Shown: positions 55,326 to 64,000, counted from the stretch's first letter. The stretch is DNA of 64,000 nt from Burkholderiaceae bacterium (GCA_016790575.1 JAEUOU010000022.1:18076-82075); one strand, 5' to 3'. Translations and numbers: made by a program. The notes: generated from the letters alone by a model not told the origin.

Positions 55326-55817
55326 CTACGCCTTGATCTGGCCCCCGTGATCCGCCAGAGAACTGGGCGGCGCCGAATATACCGCACAACGCAGCAAATG
55401 CCATTTCCCCGAGTCCGAGCCGGAATCCAGCCAGAACCAGCGTGTATTTGTGGGCCACCTGGCCTGCGCGCCGGGTTCGTCATCTCCGGTAAAGCAGATC
55501 AGCAAATGGGTCCCCAGGTCGATCCGAACCTGGGGCTGAAAAAGCGGCTGCGAAGCTTCCGCGTGTATCCATAGCCATCCCGATGCGGACCACACGAGCT
55601 CTCCCGGTCGCCCCAGTTGCACCCATGCCTGCCATGCAAGAAGCCATTGAATACCCATCGCCACGCCAGATGCCACTGTCGCCGGTAGCCCCGGACGGAC
55701 CAAAAACACCATCCACGCCAGGAGGACTGCAGTCGCAAGGCAAAGGCCCGCAATGAAGTGACCTAAAAGGCGCGAACGCCCCACCGGGTATTGCACCGAC
55801 GGGGCGTACCGGCTCAC
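55326..55817 (-). CDS. YgfX/CptA-like membrane protein
   Basis: 163 residues from a GTG four bases past the fabF stop. Two membrane helices (FIAGLCLATAVLLAWMVFL and SGVAMGIQWLLAWQAWVQL) precede a Trp-rich soluble part: VWSASGWLWIHAEAS, then WFWLDSGSDSGKWHLLRC. The order helix pair, G-W strand, then D-S-x-x-x-(W/F)xxLR resembles the YgfX family, whose E. coli member is encoded beside sdhE. The assignment is by pattern and is moderate; it could be an unrelated small envelope protein. Confidence 0.6.
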   Translation of the reverse strand: MSRYAPSVQYPVGRSRLLGHFIAGLCLATAVLLAWMVFLVRPGLPATVASGVAMGIQWLLAWQAWVQLGRPGELVWSASGWLWIHAEASQPLFQPQVRIDLGTHLLICFTGDDEPGAQARWPTNTRWFWLDSGSDSGKWHLLRCAVYSAPPSSLADHGGQIKA

Positions 55818-55821
55818 CTGG

Positions 55822-57066
55822 TCAGACGCGCCGAAACACCAAGCTGCCGTTGGTTCCGCCAAATCCGAAATTGTTCTTCAGGGCAAAATTCAAAGGCCGG
55901 TGACGTGCTTGGTTGGCGCAGTAATCCAGATCGCACTCCGGATCCTGGTTGGCTATATTGATCGTGGGAGGACAGATTTGATGGTGGATCGCCAGCACGG
56001 TAAAAAGGCTTTCCAGGCCACCCGCCCCACCCAGCAAGTGACCGGTCATTGATTTCGTGGAACTGATCACGGTTTGTGCTGCATGATCACCCAACGCCGC
56101 CTTGATCGCGTTGGACTCGTTGACATCACCCAAGGGGGTCGACGTGCCGTGTGCGTTAACGTAGTCGATCTGGTCTGGGTTGATGCCGGCATTACGCATC
56201 GCAGCAACCATGGCCCTCCGGGGGCCGTCCATGTTCGGAGCCGTCATATGCCCAGCATCTGCACTCATGCCGAAGCCCGCCAGTTCTGCGTAAATGCGGG
56301 CGCCGCGGGCTTTGGCGTGCTCCATCTCTTCAAGCACCAATACCCCGGCACCTTCGCCCAGAACAAACCCATCCCTGTCTTTGTCCCATGGGCGGGATGC
56401 GGCTTTGGGGTCGTCGTTTCGTGTCGAAAGCGCCCGCATGGCCGCAAATCCCCCTATCCCCAAGGGAGAGACTGTTGCCTCCGCGCCACCAGCGACTACG
56501 ACGTCGGCATCACCATACTCGATCAGGCGGCCCGCTTCCCCAATGCAGTGCAGGCCGGTTGTACAAGCCGTGACAATGGCAAGGTTCGGACCTTTGAAAC
56601 CGAAACGCATCGACACATGACCTGAAATCATGTTGATGATCGAAGCCGGAACAAAAAACGGAGTGATCCGTCGTGGACCACGAGCCACCAGTTCGGCCTG
56701 CGTGTTCTCGATAAGGGGCAATCCGCCAATTCCCGAACCGATCACACAACCTACACGACTCGCGGAATCCTCATCCAGTTGGTCACCGAAGCGGATTCCG
56801 GCATCCCGAACCGCCTGATCCGCAGCGGCAATGCCGTAGTGGATAAACGTATCCATAGTCCGCGCTTCTTTCGCAGACATGTAACTCTCCACGTCGAATC
56901 CGCGAACCTCACCGGCAATGCGACTGGAGAAGGCAGAAGCATCGAACTTTGAAATATGGTCGATTCCGGATCGACCCGCCAACAGGTTGGACCACGCCTC
57001 CCCCACCGTGTTGCCCACGGGGCTGATGCAGCCCAAACCCGTGACGACAACGCGACGACGGGTCAT
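55822..57066 (-). CDS. fabF: 3-oxoacyl-ACP synthase II
   Basis: 414 residues from MTRRRVVVTGLGCISPVGNT. Elongating condensing enzyme of fatty-acid synthesis. Catalytic Cys in LAIVTACTTGLHCIGEAG, His in DYVNAHGTSTPLGDVNESNA and the second His/Lys region in STKSMTGHLLGGAGGLESLF. GFGGTNGSLVF ends the protein. It starts 6 bases after the acpP stop. Confidence 0.98.
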   Translation of the reverse strand: MTRRRVVVTGLGCISPVGNTVGEAWSNLLAGRSGIDHISKFDASAFSSRIAGEVRGFDVESYMSAKEARTMDTFIHYGIAAADQAVRDAGIRFGDQLDEDSASRVGCVIGSGIGGLPLIENTQAELVARGPRRITPFFVPASIINMISGHVSMRFGFKGPNLAIVTACTTGLHCIGEAGRLIEYGDADVVVAGGAEATVSPLGIGGFAAMRALSTRNDDPKAASRPWDKDRDGFVLGEGAGVLVLEEMEHAKARGARIYAELAGFGMSADAGHMTAPNMDGPRRAMVAAMRNAGINPDQIDYVNAHGTSTPLGDVNESNAIKAALGDHAAQTVISSTKSMTGHLLGGAGGLESLFTVLAIHHQICPPTINIANQDPECDLDYCANQARHRPLNFALKNNFGFGGTNGSLVFRRV

Positions 57067-57072
57067 CAACAA

Positions 57073-57370
<298 letters not shown>

Positions 57371-57386
57371 GGACAGGCTCGCCAGA

Positions 57387-58136
57387 TCAGGCCATGAACA
57401 TGCCGCCATTGACATGGATCTCTTGCCCTGTGATGTACGCCGCGCCGGGGCCCGCCAGAAAAGCCACCAAATGGGCCACATCAGCGGGCTTGCCCAGATG
57501 CCCAAGCGGTATCTGGTCCAAGAGCGCCTTTTGCTGCTCAGGCGGCAACGCCGCTGTCATATCGGTTTCAATGAATCCCGGCGCCACACAGTTCACAGTG
57601 ATGCGACGACTGCCAAGCTCACGCGCCAAAGCGCGGGTCATACCGGCAACGCCCGCTTTCGCCGCAGCATAGTTTGCCTGCCCCGGGTTGCCTGACGCAC
57701 CTACGACACTGGTGATGTTGATGATGCGGCCATGTCGCTGTTTCATCATGGGGCGAATAACGGCACGGCTGAGCCGGAAAACCGCATTGAGGTTGGTGTC
57801 AACAACAGCGGTCCAGTCAGCGTCGCGCAAGCGCATGGCGAGCATGTCGCGGGTTATGCCCGCATTGTTCACCAGCACGTTCAGTGATCCGAATTCACGA
57901 ACCATCTCGTCAATCAATGCCTCTGCCGCGTTTGGATCGTTGACGTCGAGTCGTGCGCCCCGACATCCTTCATGAACCGAAAGGGTGCTGCTGATTCGTT
58001 GAGCGCCTTCATCCGTGGTGGCTGTGCCGACAACTTTAAATCCGGAACGCGCCAACTCCAATGCGATTGCCGCCCCAATCCCACGTGAAGCGCCTGTAAC
58101 CAGGGCGATTTTGCCTGCCTCGTTGCTTGTATTCAT
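57387..58136 (-). CDS. fabG: 3-oxoacyl-ACP reductase
   Basis: 249 residues. NADPH-dependent SDR of fatty-acid elongation. ALVTGASRGIGAAIALELAR (cofactor), LVNNAGITRDMLAMRL, INITSVVGASGNPGQANYAA with the catalytic Tyr and Lys in NYAAAKAGVAGMTRALAREL, and GQEIHVNGGMFM at the end. Between fabD and acpP. Confidence 0.98.
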   Translation of the reverse strand: MNTSNEAGKIALVTGASRGIGAAIALELARSGFKVVGTATTDEGAQRISSTLSVHEGCRGARLDVNDPNAAEALIDEMVREFGSLNVLVNNAGITRDMLAMRLRDADWTAVVDTNLNAVFRLSRAVIRPMMKQRHGRIINITSVVGASGNPGQANYAAAKAGVAGMTRALARELGSRRITVNCVAPGFIETDMTAALPPEQQKALLDQIPLGHLGKPADVAHLVAFLAGPGAAYITGQEIHVNGGMFMA

Positions 58137-58171
58137 TCTGATGATTCCTTATGCAGCAGGGATGCATCCCG

Positions 58172-59128
58172 TCAGCTGCGCAAATGCGCCAAAACCTCGG
58201 TGAGGCTCACACTGTCATGAACTGCGAGTCCACTCATTCCAGCGTCAATTCGACGGACCATACCGGTGAGAACTTTGCCCGGCCCACTTTCGACAACGGT
58301 CTCAACACCCCGTGCACGAATCGCCTCTATGGTCTGGACCCAGCGCACCGGCCCGAAGGCTTGCCGGTAAAGTGCGTCGCGGATGCGCCCGGGATCATGT
58401 TCAACCATGACGTCAATGTTGTTCAGCACGGGAATCATGGGGGTTGCGAGTTCAGTCCGCGAAAGCCGTTCCTTGAGCTTTTCCGCTGCAGGTTTCATCA
58501 AACTCGAGTGAAAAGGCGCTGAAACCGGCAGAGGCAAAGCCCTCTTCGCGCCACCGGATTTCAGGATTTCACAGGCCTTTTCCACGGCCATGCGGGTACC
58601 GGCAATGACCGTCTGGACAGGGTCATTGAAATTAACCGCCTCTACGACCTCGTGGCTTGCCGTGCCAAACGCTTCCGTCGCCTCGCGACAGCCGGCAATG
58701 ACCCGTTGGGCATCCATGCCCAAAATCGCGGCCATCGCACCACGGCCAGCAGGAACCGCCTCCTGCATTGCCGTTGCACGAAGACGGACCAAGGGGATCG
58801 CCTGCGCGAGACTGAGCGCTCCAGCGGCCACCAACGCTGAATACTCGCCGAGTGAATGACCTGCCATGACCTCCGGAGTCGCTCCCCCCTCGGCACACCA
58901 GACCCTCCAGGCAGCAACGCCCGCAAGCAACATCACCGGCTGGGTATTGGTGGTCAGCGCGAGAATCTCCTTCGGGCCCTCATGGATCAACCGACCCAGG
59001 TCCTCCCCGAGCGCGTCGGATGCCTCTTCGACCGCCTGCGCGACCACCGGATGACTACCCCACCCGTCCAGCATACCGACGGCCTGCGACCCCTGGCCAG
59101 GGAAAACTATGGCAAAACGTTTGTTCAT
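58172..59128 (-). CDS. fabD: malonyl-CoA:ACP transacylase
   Basis: 318 residues from MNKRFAIVFPGQGSQAVGML. Loads malonate onto ACP. The nucleophile serine is in VMAGHSLGEYSALVAAGALS, the arginine in IPLVRLRATAMQEAVPAGRG, and the catalytic His in PLPVSAPFHSSLMKPAAEKL. A start six codons earlier is possible. Confidence 0.97.
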   Translation of the reverse strand: MNKRFAIVFPGQGSQAVGMLDGWGSHPVVAQAVEEASDALGEDLGRLIHEGPKEILALTTNTQPVMLLAGVAAWRVWCAEGGATPEVMAGHSLGEYSALVAAGALSLAQAIPLVRLRATAMQEAVPAGRGAMAAILGMDAQRVIAGCREATEAFGTASHEVVEAVNFNDPVQTVIAGTRMAVEKACEILKSGGAKRALPLPVSAPFHSSLMKPAAEKLKERLSRTELATPMIPVLNNIDVMVEHDPGRIRDALYRQAFGPVRWVQTIEAIRARGVETVVESGPGKVLTGMVRRIDAGMSGLAVHDSVSLTEVLAHLRS

Positions 59129-59188
59129 CTCGTACTCGTCAACCAATTTGAAGGGAATCGCTCCGCGTTACGGAAGACAAACCGGCAG

Positions 59189-60166
59189 TTACATCTGCAA
59201 AAGCACCGAACCCCAGGTAAACCCGCCGCCAACACCCTCAAGCAGCACCCGATCACCGCCATGGACTCGACCGTCGCGCACCGCGCAGTCCAGCGCCAAT
59301 GGGATTGATGCTGCGGAAGTATTGCCATGCTGATCCACCGTGACAACCACCTTATCCATGGAAATTCGCAACTTGCGCGCGGTACTCTGCATGATCCGAA
59401 TATTCGCCTGGTGCGGGATCAGCCAGTCCACGTCGTCACTGTCCAAGCCAGCCCGCGCAAGAACCGTCCGGGCGGAGTCTTCCAGTACCCCGACTGCAAG
59501 CTTGAACACAGCCTGCCCATCCATCTTCAGCATCGGATCACCCAGAATTGCACCTCCGGACACATGTCCGGGAACACACAGAATCCCTACATGTCGTCCA
59601 TCCGCATGCAGATCCGTTGCAAGAACCCCGGGCTGCTCCGAAGCCTCCATCACAACTGCCCCGGCCCCATCACCGAACAAAACGCAAGTGGTGCGGTCGT
59701 TGAAATCCAACAAACGCGAAAAAACCTCCGCGCCGACAACCAACACGCGGTTCGCGCTGCCACTGCGTATCATGGAATCAGCGACTGTCATTGCATAGAC
59801 GAAACCGCTACACACTGCCTGTACGTCAAACGCCGGACATCCGGCAACGCCCAACTTGTGTTGGAGAATTGCCGCCGTTGACGGAAAAACCATATCCGGC
59901 GTAGACGTCGCCACGACAATCAAATCCAACGATGCGGCGTCCATCCCGGCAGCAACCAGCGCTCTCTTCGATGCCTCCAGCGCGAGGTCGCTCGAAAACA
60001 CGCCATCCGCAACAAAGTGCCGTGCGCGGATACCGGTTCGCTCGACGATCCACTCGTCCGAGCTTTCAACCCCACGGCGCGCAAGTTCAGCCACCAGTTC
60101 GGCGTTGGACACCCGATTCGGCGGAAGGTAACTGCCGGTTCCCCGGACACATGAAAAACGGTTCAT
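59189..60166 (-). CDS. fabH: 3-oxoacyl-ACP synthase III
   Basis: 325 residues. Initiates fatty-acid synthesis from acetyl-CoA. Cys-His-Asn triad in [33 protein letters not shown] and [33 protein letters not shown] ends the protein. It starts 5 bases after the plsX stop. Confidence 0.98.
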   Translation of the reverse strand: MNRFSCVRGTGSYLPPNRVSNAELVAELARRGVESSDEWIVERTGIRARHFVADGVFSSDLALEASKRALVAAGMDAASLDLIVVATSTPDMVFPSTAAILQHKLGVAGCPAFDVQAVCSGFVYAMTVADSMIRSGSANRVLVVGAEVFSRLLDFNDRTTCVLFGDGAGAVVMEASEQPGVLATDLHADGRHVGILCVPGHVSGGAILGDPMLKMDGQAVFKLAVGVLEDSARTVLARAGLDSDDVDWLIPHQANIRIMQSTARKLRISMDKVVVTVDQHGNTSAASIPLALDCAVRDGRVHGGDRVLLEGVGGGFTWGSVLLQM

Positions 60167-60171
60167 CAGAC

Positions 60172-61215
60172 TTATGCACCCATGGTCGAGACAGGTTCGG
60201 CTTCACTTTGGGCCATGAGCGGCGCAGCGTGGGCGATACGCTTGCGGACCTTGTCGAGTAGTTGATTTCGCGAGGCATCATACGCGCGGTCAAGCGCGAA
60301 ACCGAATGCCAGGACATCGGCCGATCCATGGCTCTTGAATACCAAGCCCTTCAGCCCGAGCAAGGCCGCCCCGTTGTAGCGACGATGGTCCACCCTATTC
60401 TTGAACCCCTTTAGAACCGGATAAGAGACGATAGCGGCAATTTTTGTCCAGATACTGCGAGAAAACTCCTCTTTGAGCATGGCGCCGACCATGGTCGCCA
60501 AACCCTCGCTGGCTTTCAGGGCCACATTCCCGACAAAACCGTCGCAAACAACAATGTCGGTTGTCCCTTTGAATATGTCGTTGCCTTCGACATTCCCGAA
60601 GAAGTTGAGATCACCTGCATTTCCTGCCATTCGAAGCAATTCACCTGCCTGCTTTATGACCTCACTCCCTTTGATGGTCTCCTCACCGATGTTAAGCAGC
60701 CCGACCGAAGGGGCCTGCTCCGACTGAGTCACCGAAACCAAAGCCGAGCCCATGACCGCAAACTGCAGCAGGTGCGCGGCACTGCAGTCGACGTTAGCTC
60801 CCAGATCAAGAACCGTGGTTGCGCCCCCGCGCGCGTTGGGGAGAAAGGATGCTATTGCCGGGCGATCAATGCCCTCGACGGTCTTGAGCACATACCGCGC
60901 GATTGCCATCAGGGCACCGGTATTACCCGCAGAAACCGCTGCGTCAGCACGCCCGTCCTTGACCAGATTGATCGCGACCCGCATCGACGAATCTTTTTTT
61001 CGACGCAACGCGACTTCAACCGGATCGTCCATACCCACCACCTCGGTCGCTGTCACAAAGACGGCGCGATCGTGGGAGAACTCTTTGAACGCGTCCGGCA
61101 ATCCAACCAAAATCAATCGGACATCCGGGTGACGATGCAGAAACTCGCGGCAGGCTGGCAGGGTAATTGAGGGCCCGTAGTCGCCCCCCATACAGTCGAC
61201 GGCAACAGTAGTCAT
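60172..61215 (-). CDS. plsX: phosphate acyltransferase PlsX
   Basis: 347 residues. Makes acyl-phosphate from acyl-ACP for phospholipid synthesis. [20 protein letters not shown] at the start, [40 protein letters not shown] and [20 protein letters not shown] are diagnostic. It follows rpmF by 118 bases, the standard yceD-rpmF-plsX-fabHDG order. Confidence 0.98.
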   Translation of the reverse strand: MTTVAVDCMGGDYGPSITLPACREFLHRHPDVRLILVGLPDAFKEFSHDRAVFVTATEVVGMDDPVEVALRRKKDSSMRVAINLVKDGRADAAVSAGNTGALMAIARYVLKTVEGIDRPAIASFLPNARGGATTVLDLGANVDCSAAHLLQFAVMGSALVSVTQSEQAPSVGLLNIGEETIKGSEVIKQAGELLRMAGNAGDLNFFGNVEGNDIFKGTTDIVVCDGFVGNVALKASEGLATMVGAMLKEEFSRSIWTKIAAIVSYPVLKGFKNRVDHRRYNGAALLGLKGLVFKSHGSADVLAFGFALDRAYDASRNQLLDKVRKRIAHAAPLMAQSEAEPVSTMGA

Positions 61216-61333
61216 GTCATTTGGACCACATCAGTTCGATCCGAGGATTGCCGGCCAATCAGCTCGGCCAGAAAACGAAAAGCCCGCTGCGAACGGATTC
61301 AACCGTCGCACCGGGCTCATGGAACCAGAAAGT

Positions 61334-61516
61334 TCAGGCTTCGGATTTGTTCTTCAGAACCTGACGCCCGCGGTAGAAACCATTCGGGCTGATGTGGTGG
61401 CGCAGATGGGTCTCACCCGTCGTCGGCTCGACGGCGATTCCAGGAACGTTGAGCGCGTTGTGCGAACGGTGCATACCGCGCTTCGACGGAGATTTTTTGT
61501 TTTGCTGGACGGCCAT
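61334..61516 (-). CDS. rpmF: 50S ribosomal protein L32
   Basis: 60 residues: [20 protein letters not shown] at the start, then [20 protein letters not shown] and GFYRGRQVL. No cysteines, so it is the zinc-free form. The ATG at 61516 follows AAGGAGCC; the open frame upstream is not L32. It lies downstream of the YceD gene, whose start region is disturbed by an intron. Confidence 0.97.
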   Translation of the reverse strand: MAVQQNKKSPSKRGMHRSHNALNVPGIAVEPTTGETHLRHHISPNGFYRGRQVLKNKSEA

Positions 61517-61655
61517 GGCGGCTCCTTCACTCTGTAACTGCAACCGCTCGGTTTTCACCGGAGCGACCGCCTGATCGGATGGGAATTTGACCCCACAGCC
61601 AAAGGTACTGCGGGCGAAGCCTGACATTATAGTCGATTAAGCTACGAGGACCTCA

Positions 61656-62207
61656 CTACTGATTCAGCCGCATTTTCGCCAACGCGGCGAACGGGTGGGG
61701 TCGCTCATCTGCTGCACCCTGGGCAGATCCCGCTGAGAGGCCCGCCGCCGGCTCAGGGCACACATCATGGCGAGGCACCAGTGGCATCGCAAGCAGCAAT
61801 TCATCTTCCAGCAATTCGATCAGGTCAAGGCTTCGGCTGCTTACCAGTACGTCCTCCTCCATTTCATCGTCAAGGGCGCTGGCGGTGGCCTCATCGGCGA
61901 CGAAACGGAACCACCGATCGACCATCAACTCGACCATCATGGGTCGCAGACAACGCTGGCAAGTTCTCGCAAGCTCGGCACGCGCACGCAAACGCACCCA
62001 TTGTTGGGGGCTCGGCGAGTTCATGTCGCGCAATTCCCCGGCGGCTTCCCAATCCACGGCACTCGATGCCCCCGTTTCGCACTCGGCTGCCAAACGGTCC
62101 AATCGTGCCATTGGCACCTGCCCCGTCAGGGTGGCGCCTGCTGCCGCAAAAGCGGGAACGTCCAAACGTTCAACCTGGAAGTCTTTTGTGGAGGGTAGGG
62201 ACATCAT
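61656..62207 (-). CDS. yceD: YceD/DUF177-family protein, 5' end rebuilt or disrupted by a group II intron
   Basis: 183 residues if translation starts at one of two adjacent ATGs (62207, 62204). Core motifs of DUF177: ARTCQRCLRPMMVELMVDRW, FRFVADEATASALDDEMEED, LDLIELLEDELLLAMPLVPR and the ending HPFAALAKMRL. The family has a role linked to 23S rRNA or ribosome assembly and precedes rpmF. The first residues (MMSLPS) are encoded by what looks like domain VI of the adjacent intron, whereas TKDFQVERLDVPAFA looks native. Its own start codon was therefore probably separated from the gene by the insertion. Confidence 0.85.
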   Translation of the reverse strand: MMSLPSTKDFQVERLDVPAFAAAGATLTGQVPMARLDRLAAECETGASSAVDWEAAGELRDMNSPSPQQWVRLRARAELARTCQRCLRPMMVELMVDRWFRFVADEATASALDDEMEEDVLVSSRSLDLIELLEDELLLAMPLVPRHDVCPEPAAGLSAGSAQGAADERPHPFAALAKMRLNQ

Positions 62208-62230
62208 CTCGCGATGATATCCCCCCCATC

Positions 62231-62264
62231 GAACCGTGCGTGCGATTTTCACCGCACACGGCTC
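62231..62264 (-). ncRNA. group II intron domain V
   Basis: A 34-nucleotide hairpin on the minus strand begins GAGCCGTGTGCG and ends CGCACGCACGGTTC, with a GTGAAAAT-like loop and bulge between. This is the highly conserved catalytic domain V of group II introns, in the correct place between the reverse transcriptase gene and domain VI. Confidence 0.92.
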
Positions 62265-62279
62265 ACATACGACCACTGG

Positions 62280-63848
62280 CTACACAGCGTCAACAGGTTG
62301 CATAACCTTCGACTGTTTCGCCAGATTAAAGTCCCCCGTACTGGGGACCGGCTTGATAACCTTCAAACCCAGGGCGTGGACACGCCTGTGACAGATCGGG
62401 TGTAACAGCACCCGATTGGAGAGAGCATCACTCCCTCCGAGCTGCCGATAGACGATATGGTGGTCGTCCATGTTTTCATCAGCTATGTCTATTTCTTGCT
62501 CACAGAGAGCGCATTTACCACCTTGGTCGAACCACAGCGAGGCCCTTTGCGCATTCCAGATGGTTTCACCCATCCGTTGCACGCGAAGTTTTTCGCCGTA
62601 GGCAACCCAGTCGGGGTGGAAAGGGTTGTACTCCCCTCTCACTTTGATGTGCCGAACAATTTTCATGTCAGACAGGGAATACAGCGGTAGCGGTATTCTT
62701 TCATTCCCCCCCAATGGGTCGTCTTGCAGCCCCGCAAACCGGCGGCGCGAGCCGCACAGCTTCCAGTAATGGGCGTAAACCCATTTCCGGGATTTGCGAG
62801 GGTGCCTGCGCATACCCCAGCGCACCAATCTCCAATAAATCAGATGATCGGCTTTGCTGAAGGTCTGCTTTGCAACCGTTCCGCGGTGGTACTGAGCCCA
62901 GCCTTTGAGAACTGGGTTCAGGCGCTGTATAAGCGTTTCTGTGGGAACCGATAGCGAACTGGCGATGATCTCCTTGACCTTGCCGTAGAGCGCTTTCACG
63001 TTTTTCCGGCTTGGCTTGATCAGCAGTTTTCCCCCGTACTTGCGGAAGTTCCACCCTAGAAAATCAAATCCCTGGTCGATATGCACGATGCGTGTCTTTT
63101 CCTCGGACAGTGTCAAACCCCGCTCTCGCAGGAATTGCACGATCCACGGTCGGACCACGGTTTCAAGCAATTCTTTCGAGCTGCCCGTCACCACGAAATC
63201 ATCTGCGTATCTGACCAAGTTCACCTTACCCGCTGCGGCCCCCCGGACTTTCAGCTGTTCCCGGAGGAATCGCATCAAGCCTGTTTCGAGCCCGTTCAGC
63301 GTGATGTTCGCTAGCAAGGGCGAGATGATGCCGCCCTGCGGCGTGCCTTCATCCGTGCGTTGGAGTTGACCCGCGTCAACGACTCCAGATTTCAACCACT
63401 TTCGCAACGTCACCTTGTCCATATGGACGTGGCGCAGCAGCCAGTCATGGTTGATGTTGTCAAAGAACCCCAAGATGTCCGCATCGAGCACCCAAGAGGC
63501 CGAGGCCTTCTTAGACAATGAAACAAATAACTGGCTCCGCGCGTCATGTGTTGATCGCCCTTTCCTGAAGCCGTAGCTATTCGGATCGGACGTACATTCA
63601 GCAGCCGGTTCCAGCGCCAGCAGGTGGAGTGCCTGCATCGCTCTGTCTTTCATGGTCGGTATGCCCAATGGCCTTTCCTTCCCGTTCGTTTTTGGGATGT
63701 AGACCCGCCTTAGGGGGCGAGCCCGATACCCATTGGTGTTCAGACAACCAATCGCATTCCATTTCTTCGTTGGCGTATCCCATAGGACGCAATCGATGCC
63801 ACTCGTTCGCTTCCCTTGGTTTTCGGTTACTTTCCTGACGGCCAGTGC
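62280..63848 (-). CDS. ltrA: group II intron reverse transcriptase/maturase with HNH endonuclease, N-terminus lost to an IS
   Basis: 522 residues are readable from ALAVRKVTENQGKRTSGIDC to the stop. About 60 N-terminal residues expected of the family are missing at the IS junction and no good start codon exists downstream until a TTG at 63668. RT motifs: PLRRVYIPKTNGKERPLGIP, SYGFRKGRSTHDA, DEGTPQGGIISPLLANI and the catalytic VRYADDFVVTG. The maturase domain has LKGWAQYHRGTVAKQTF. The C-terminal HNH zinc domain has GGKCALCEQEI, DDHHIVYRQLGGSDALSNRV and HPICHRRVHALG. Active-site residues look intact, but the broken 5' end makes the element probably immobile. Confidence 0.9.
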   Translation of the reverse strand, partial: ALAVRKVTENQGKRTSGIDCVLWDTPTKKWNAIGCLNTNGYRARPLRRVYIPKTNGKERPLGIPTMKDRAMQALHLLALEPAAECTSDPNSYGFRKGRSTHDARSQLFVSLSKKASASWVLDADILGFFDNINHDWLLRHVHMDKVTLRKWLKSGVVDAGQLQRTDEGTPQGGIISPLLANITLNGLETGLMRFLREQLKVRGAAAGKVNLVRYADDFVVTGSSKELLETVVRPWIVQFLRERGLTLSEEKTRIVHIDQGFDFLGWNFRKYGGKLLIKPSRKNVKALYGKVKEIIASSLSVPTETLIQRLNPVLKGWAQYHRGTVAKQTFSKADHLIYWRLVRWGMRRHPRKSRKWVYAHYWKLCGSRRRFAGLQDDPLGGNERIPLPLYSLSDMKIVRHIKVRGEYNPFHPDWVAYGEKLRVQRMGETIWNAQRASLWFDQGGKCALCEQEIDIADENMDDHHIVYRQLGGSDALSNRVLLHPICHRRVHALGLKVIKPVPSTGDFNLAKQSKVMQPVDAV

Positions 63849-63894
63849 CCTGGCCTGCCAGGGTAATCCCCCCGAAAAACCACGGGGCTGAGAA

Positions 63895-63922
63895 GTAGAA
63901 ATTTCTCGAAGAGAATTTCTAC
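63895..63922 (+). promoter_or_regulatory. hairpin immediately before the IS3 orfA start codon
   Basis: GTAGAAATTTCTC and GAGAATTTCTAC (63895-63907 and 63911-63922) pair with one bulged base around a GAA loop; the stem abuts the ATG. The purine-rich GAAGAG that could serve as ribosome binding site is in the loop and stem, so translation from read-through RNA would be hindered. Confidence 0.55.
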
Positions 63923-64000
63923 ATGAAGAAGTCCAAGTTTTCCGACAGCCAGATCATGGATGCGCTGAGGCGCGTTGAAGCTGGCCTACCCGTTCCAGAC
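63923..64000 (+). CDS. IS3-family transposase OrfA, N-terminal fragment (window edge)
   Basis: 26 residues before the window ends: MKKSKFSDSQIMDALRRVEA then GLPVPD. This is the start of the helix-turn-helix OrfA of many IS3-family elements (IS407-like), which binds the terminal repeats and is frameshifted with OrfB to make transposase. Completeness cannot be judged. Confidence 0.85.
   Translation, partial: MKKSKFSDSQIMDALRRVEAGLPVPD

Larger units (their letters stand above)
62188..63850 (-). mobile_element. group II intron, 3' part with its reverse transcriptase gene; 5' end cut off by an IS element
   Basis: Minus-strand order is reverse transcriptase gene, domain V (62231-62264), domain VI, then yceD. 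Domain VI is ATATCATC/GATGATG with a GCGA tetraloop, flanked by G and C runs, and contains an unpaired A near CCCTACCC. The 3' boundary is placed near 62188 by the AC end and by where DUF177 homology resumes; the error is about 10 bases. The 5' part of the intron, with its GTGYG start, is not in the window because an IS3-family element interrupts it. Confidence 0.85.
63851..64000 (+). mobile_element. IS3-family insertion sequence, left end (continues beyond the window)
   Basis: The sequence after the last recognisable reverse transcriptase codon (63848) leads to an IS3-type orfA start at 63923. The exact left end is uncertain, between about 63849 and 63889. A C4G/CG4 hairpin and a second hairpin precede the transposase gene. 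The right end and any target duplication are outside the window. Confidence 0.75.

Overview
The window looks like a chromosomal segment of a betaproteobacterium of the order Burkholderiales, most like Comamonadaceae. This rests on gene order and protein type: mdh / gntR-sdhCDABE-gltA, leuC-entericidin-leuD-leuB-asd-fimV-truA-trpFBA-accD, and plsX-fabHDG-acpP-fabF-rpoE-rseAB-degP-lepAB-rnc-era-recO-pdxJ-acpS-nagZ. The genus cannot be fixed from the sequence alone.

Layout. 1-9.4 kb holds the TCA-cycle genes: the start of acnB, a secreted protein of unknown function, a CitE-like lyase and mdh on the minus strand. These diverge from a HutC-type GntR regulator followed by sdhCDAB, sdhE and gltA. 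A divergent promoter region with a 12-bp perfect palindrome lies between mdh and gntR. 9.6-22 kb runs on the plus strand: leucine synthesis (leuC, a small entericidin-like lipoprotein, leuD, leuB), asd preceded by a possible Thr/Lys/Ile leader peptide, fimV, truA, trpF, trpB, trpA and accD.

22.9-41.1 kb is an accessory glycan operon on the minus strand, read from a MurJ-like flippase down to a membrane nucleotide-sugar dehydratase. Many junctions are translationally coupled (ATGA overlaps). It carries a full predicted UDP-linked legionaminic-acid-type nonulosonate pathway: 4,6-dehydratase, aminotransferase, N-acetyltransferase, hydrolysing 2-epimerase, NeuB-type synthase and NeuA-type cytidylyltransferase. 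It also has an amidination module (HisF-like, HisH-like, PseA/WbpG-like amidotransferase), a methyltransferase, an SDR, a Gfo/Idh oxidoreductase, one predicted glycosyltransferase, an AsnB-like amidotransferase, an initiating phosphoglycosyl transferase and an HpcH/HpaI-type protein. Unusual points are a CBS-pair fused to the aminotransferase and the MurJ paralogue as the only flippase candidate.

41.2-61.6 kb is conserved core on either side of lysS: nagZ, acpS, pdxJ, recO, era, rnc, a DUF4845 protein, lepB, lepA, degP/mucD, rseB, rseA, rpoE, a YgfX-like protein, fabF, acpP, fabG, fabD, fabH, plsX, rpmF and the YceD/DUF177 gene. 61.7-64 kb is a mobile junction. A group II intron whose reverse transcriptase carries an HNH domain abuts the 5' end of yceD. 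The reverse transcriptase gene is itself cut by an IS3-family element that runs out of the window.

A dispersed 37-38 bp repeat (core ACGCTGGGTAtTGGCC) occurs at least five times. Four copies are intergenic and one is read in frame inside the AsnB-like gene. A weaker candidate lies in the N-terminal extension of Era. No rRNA, tRNA or CRISPR array was seen.
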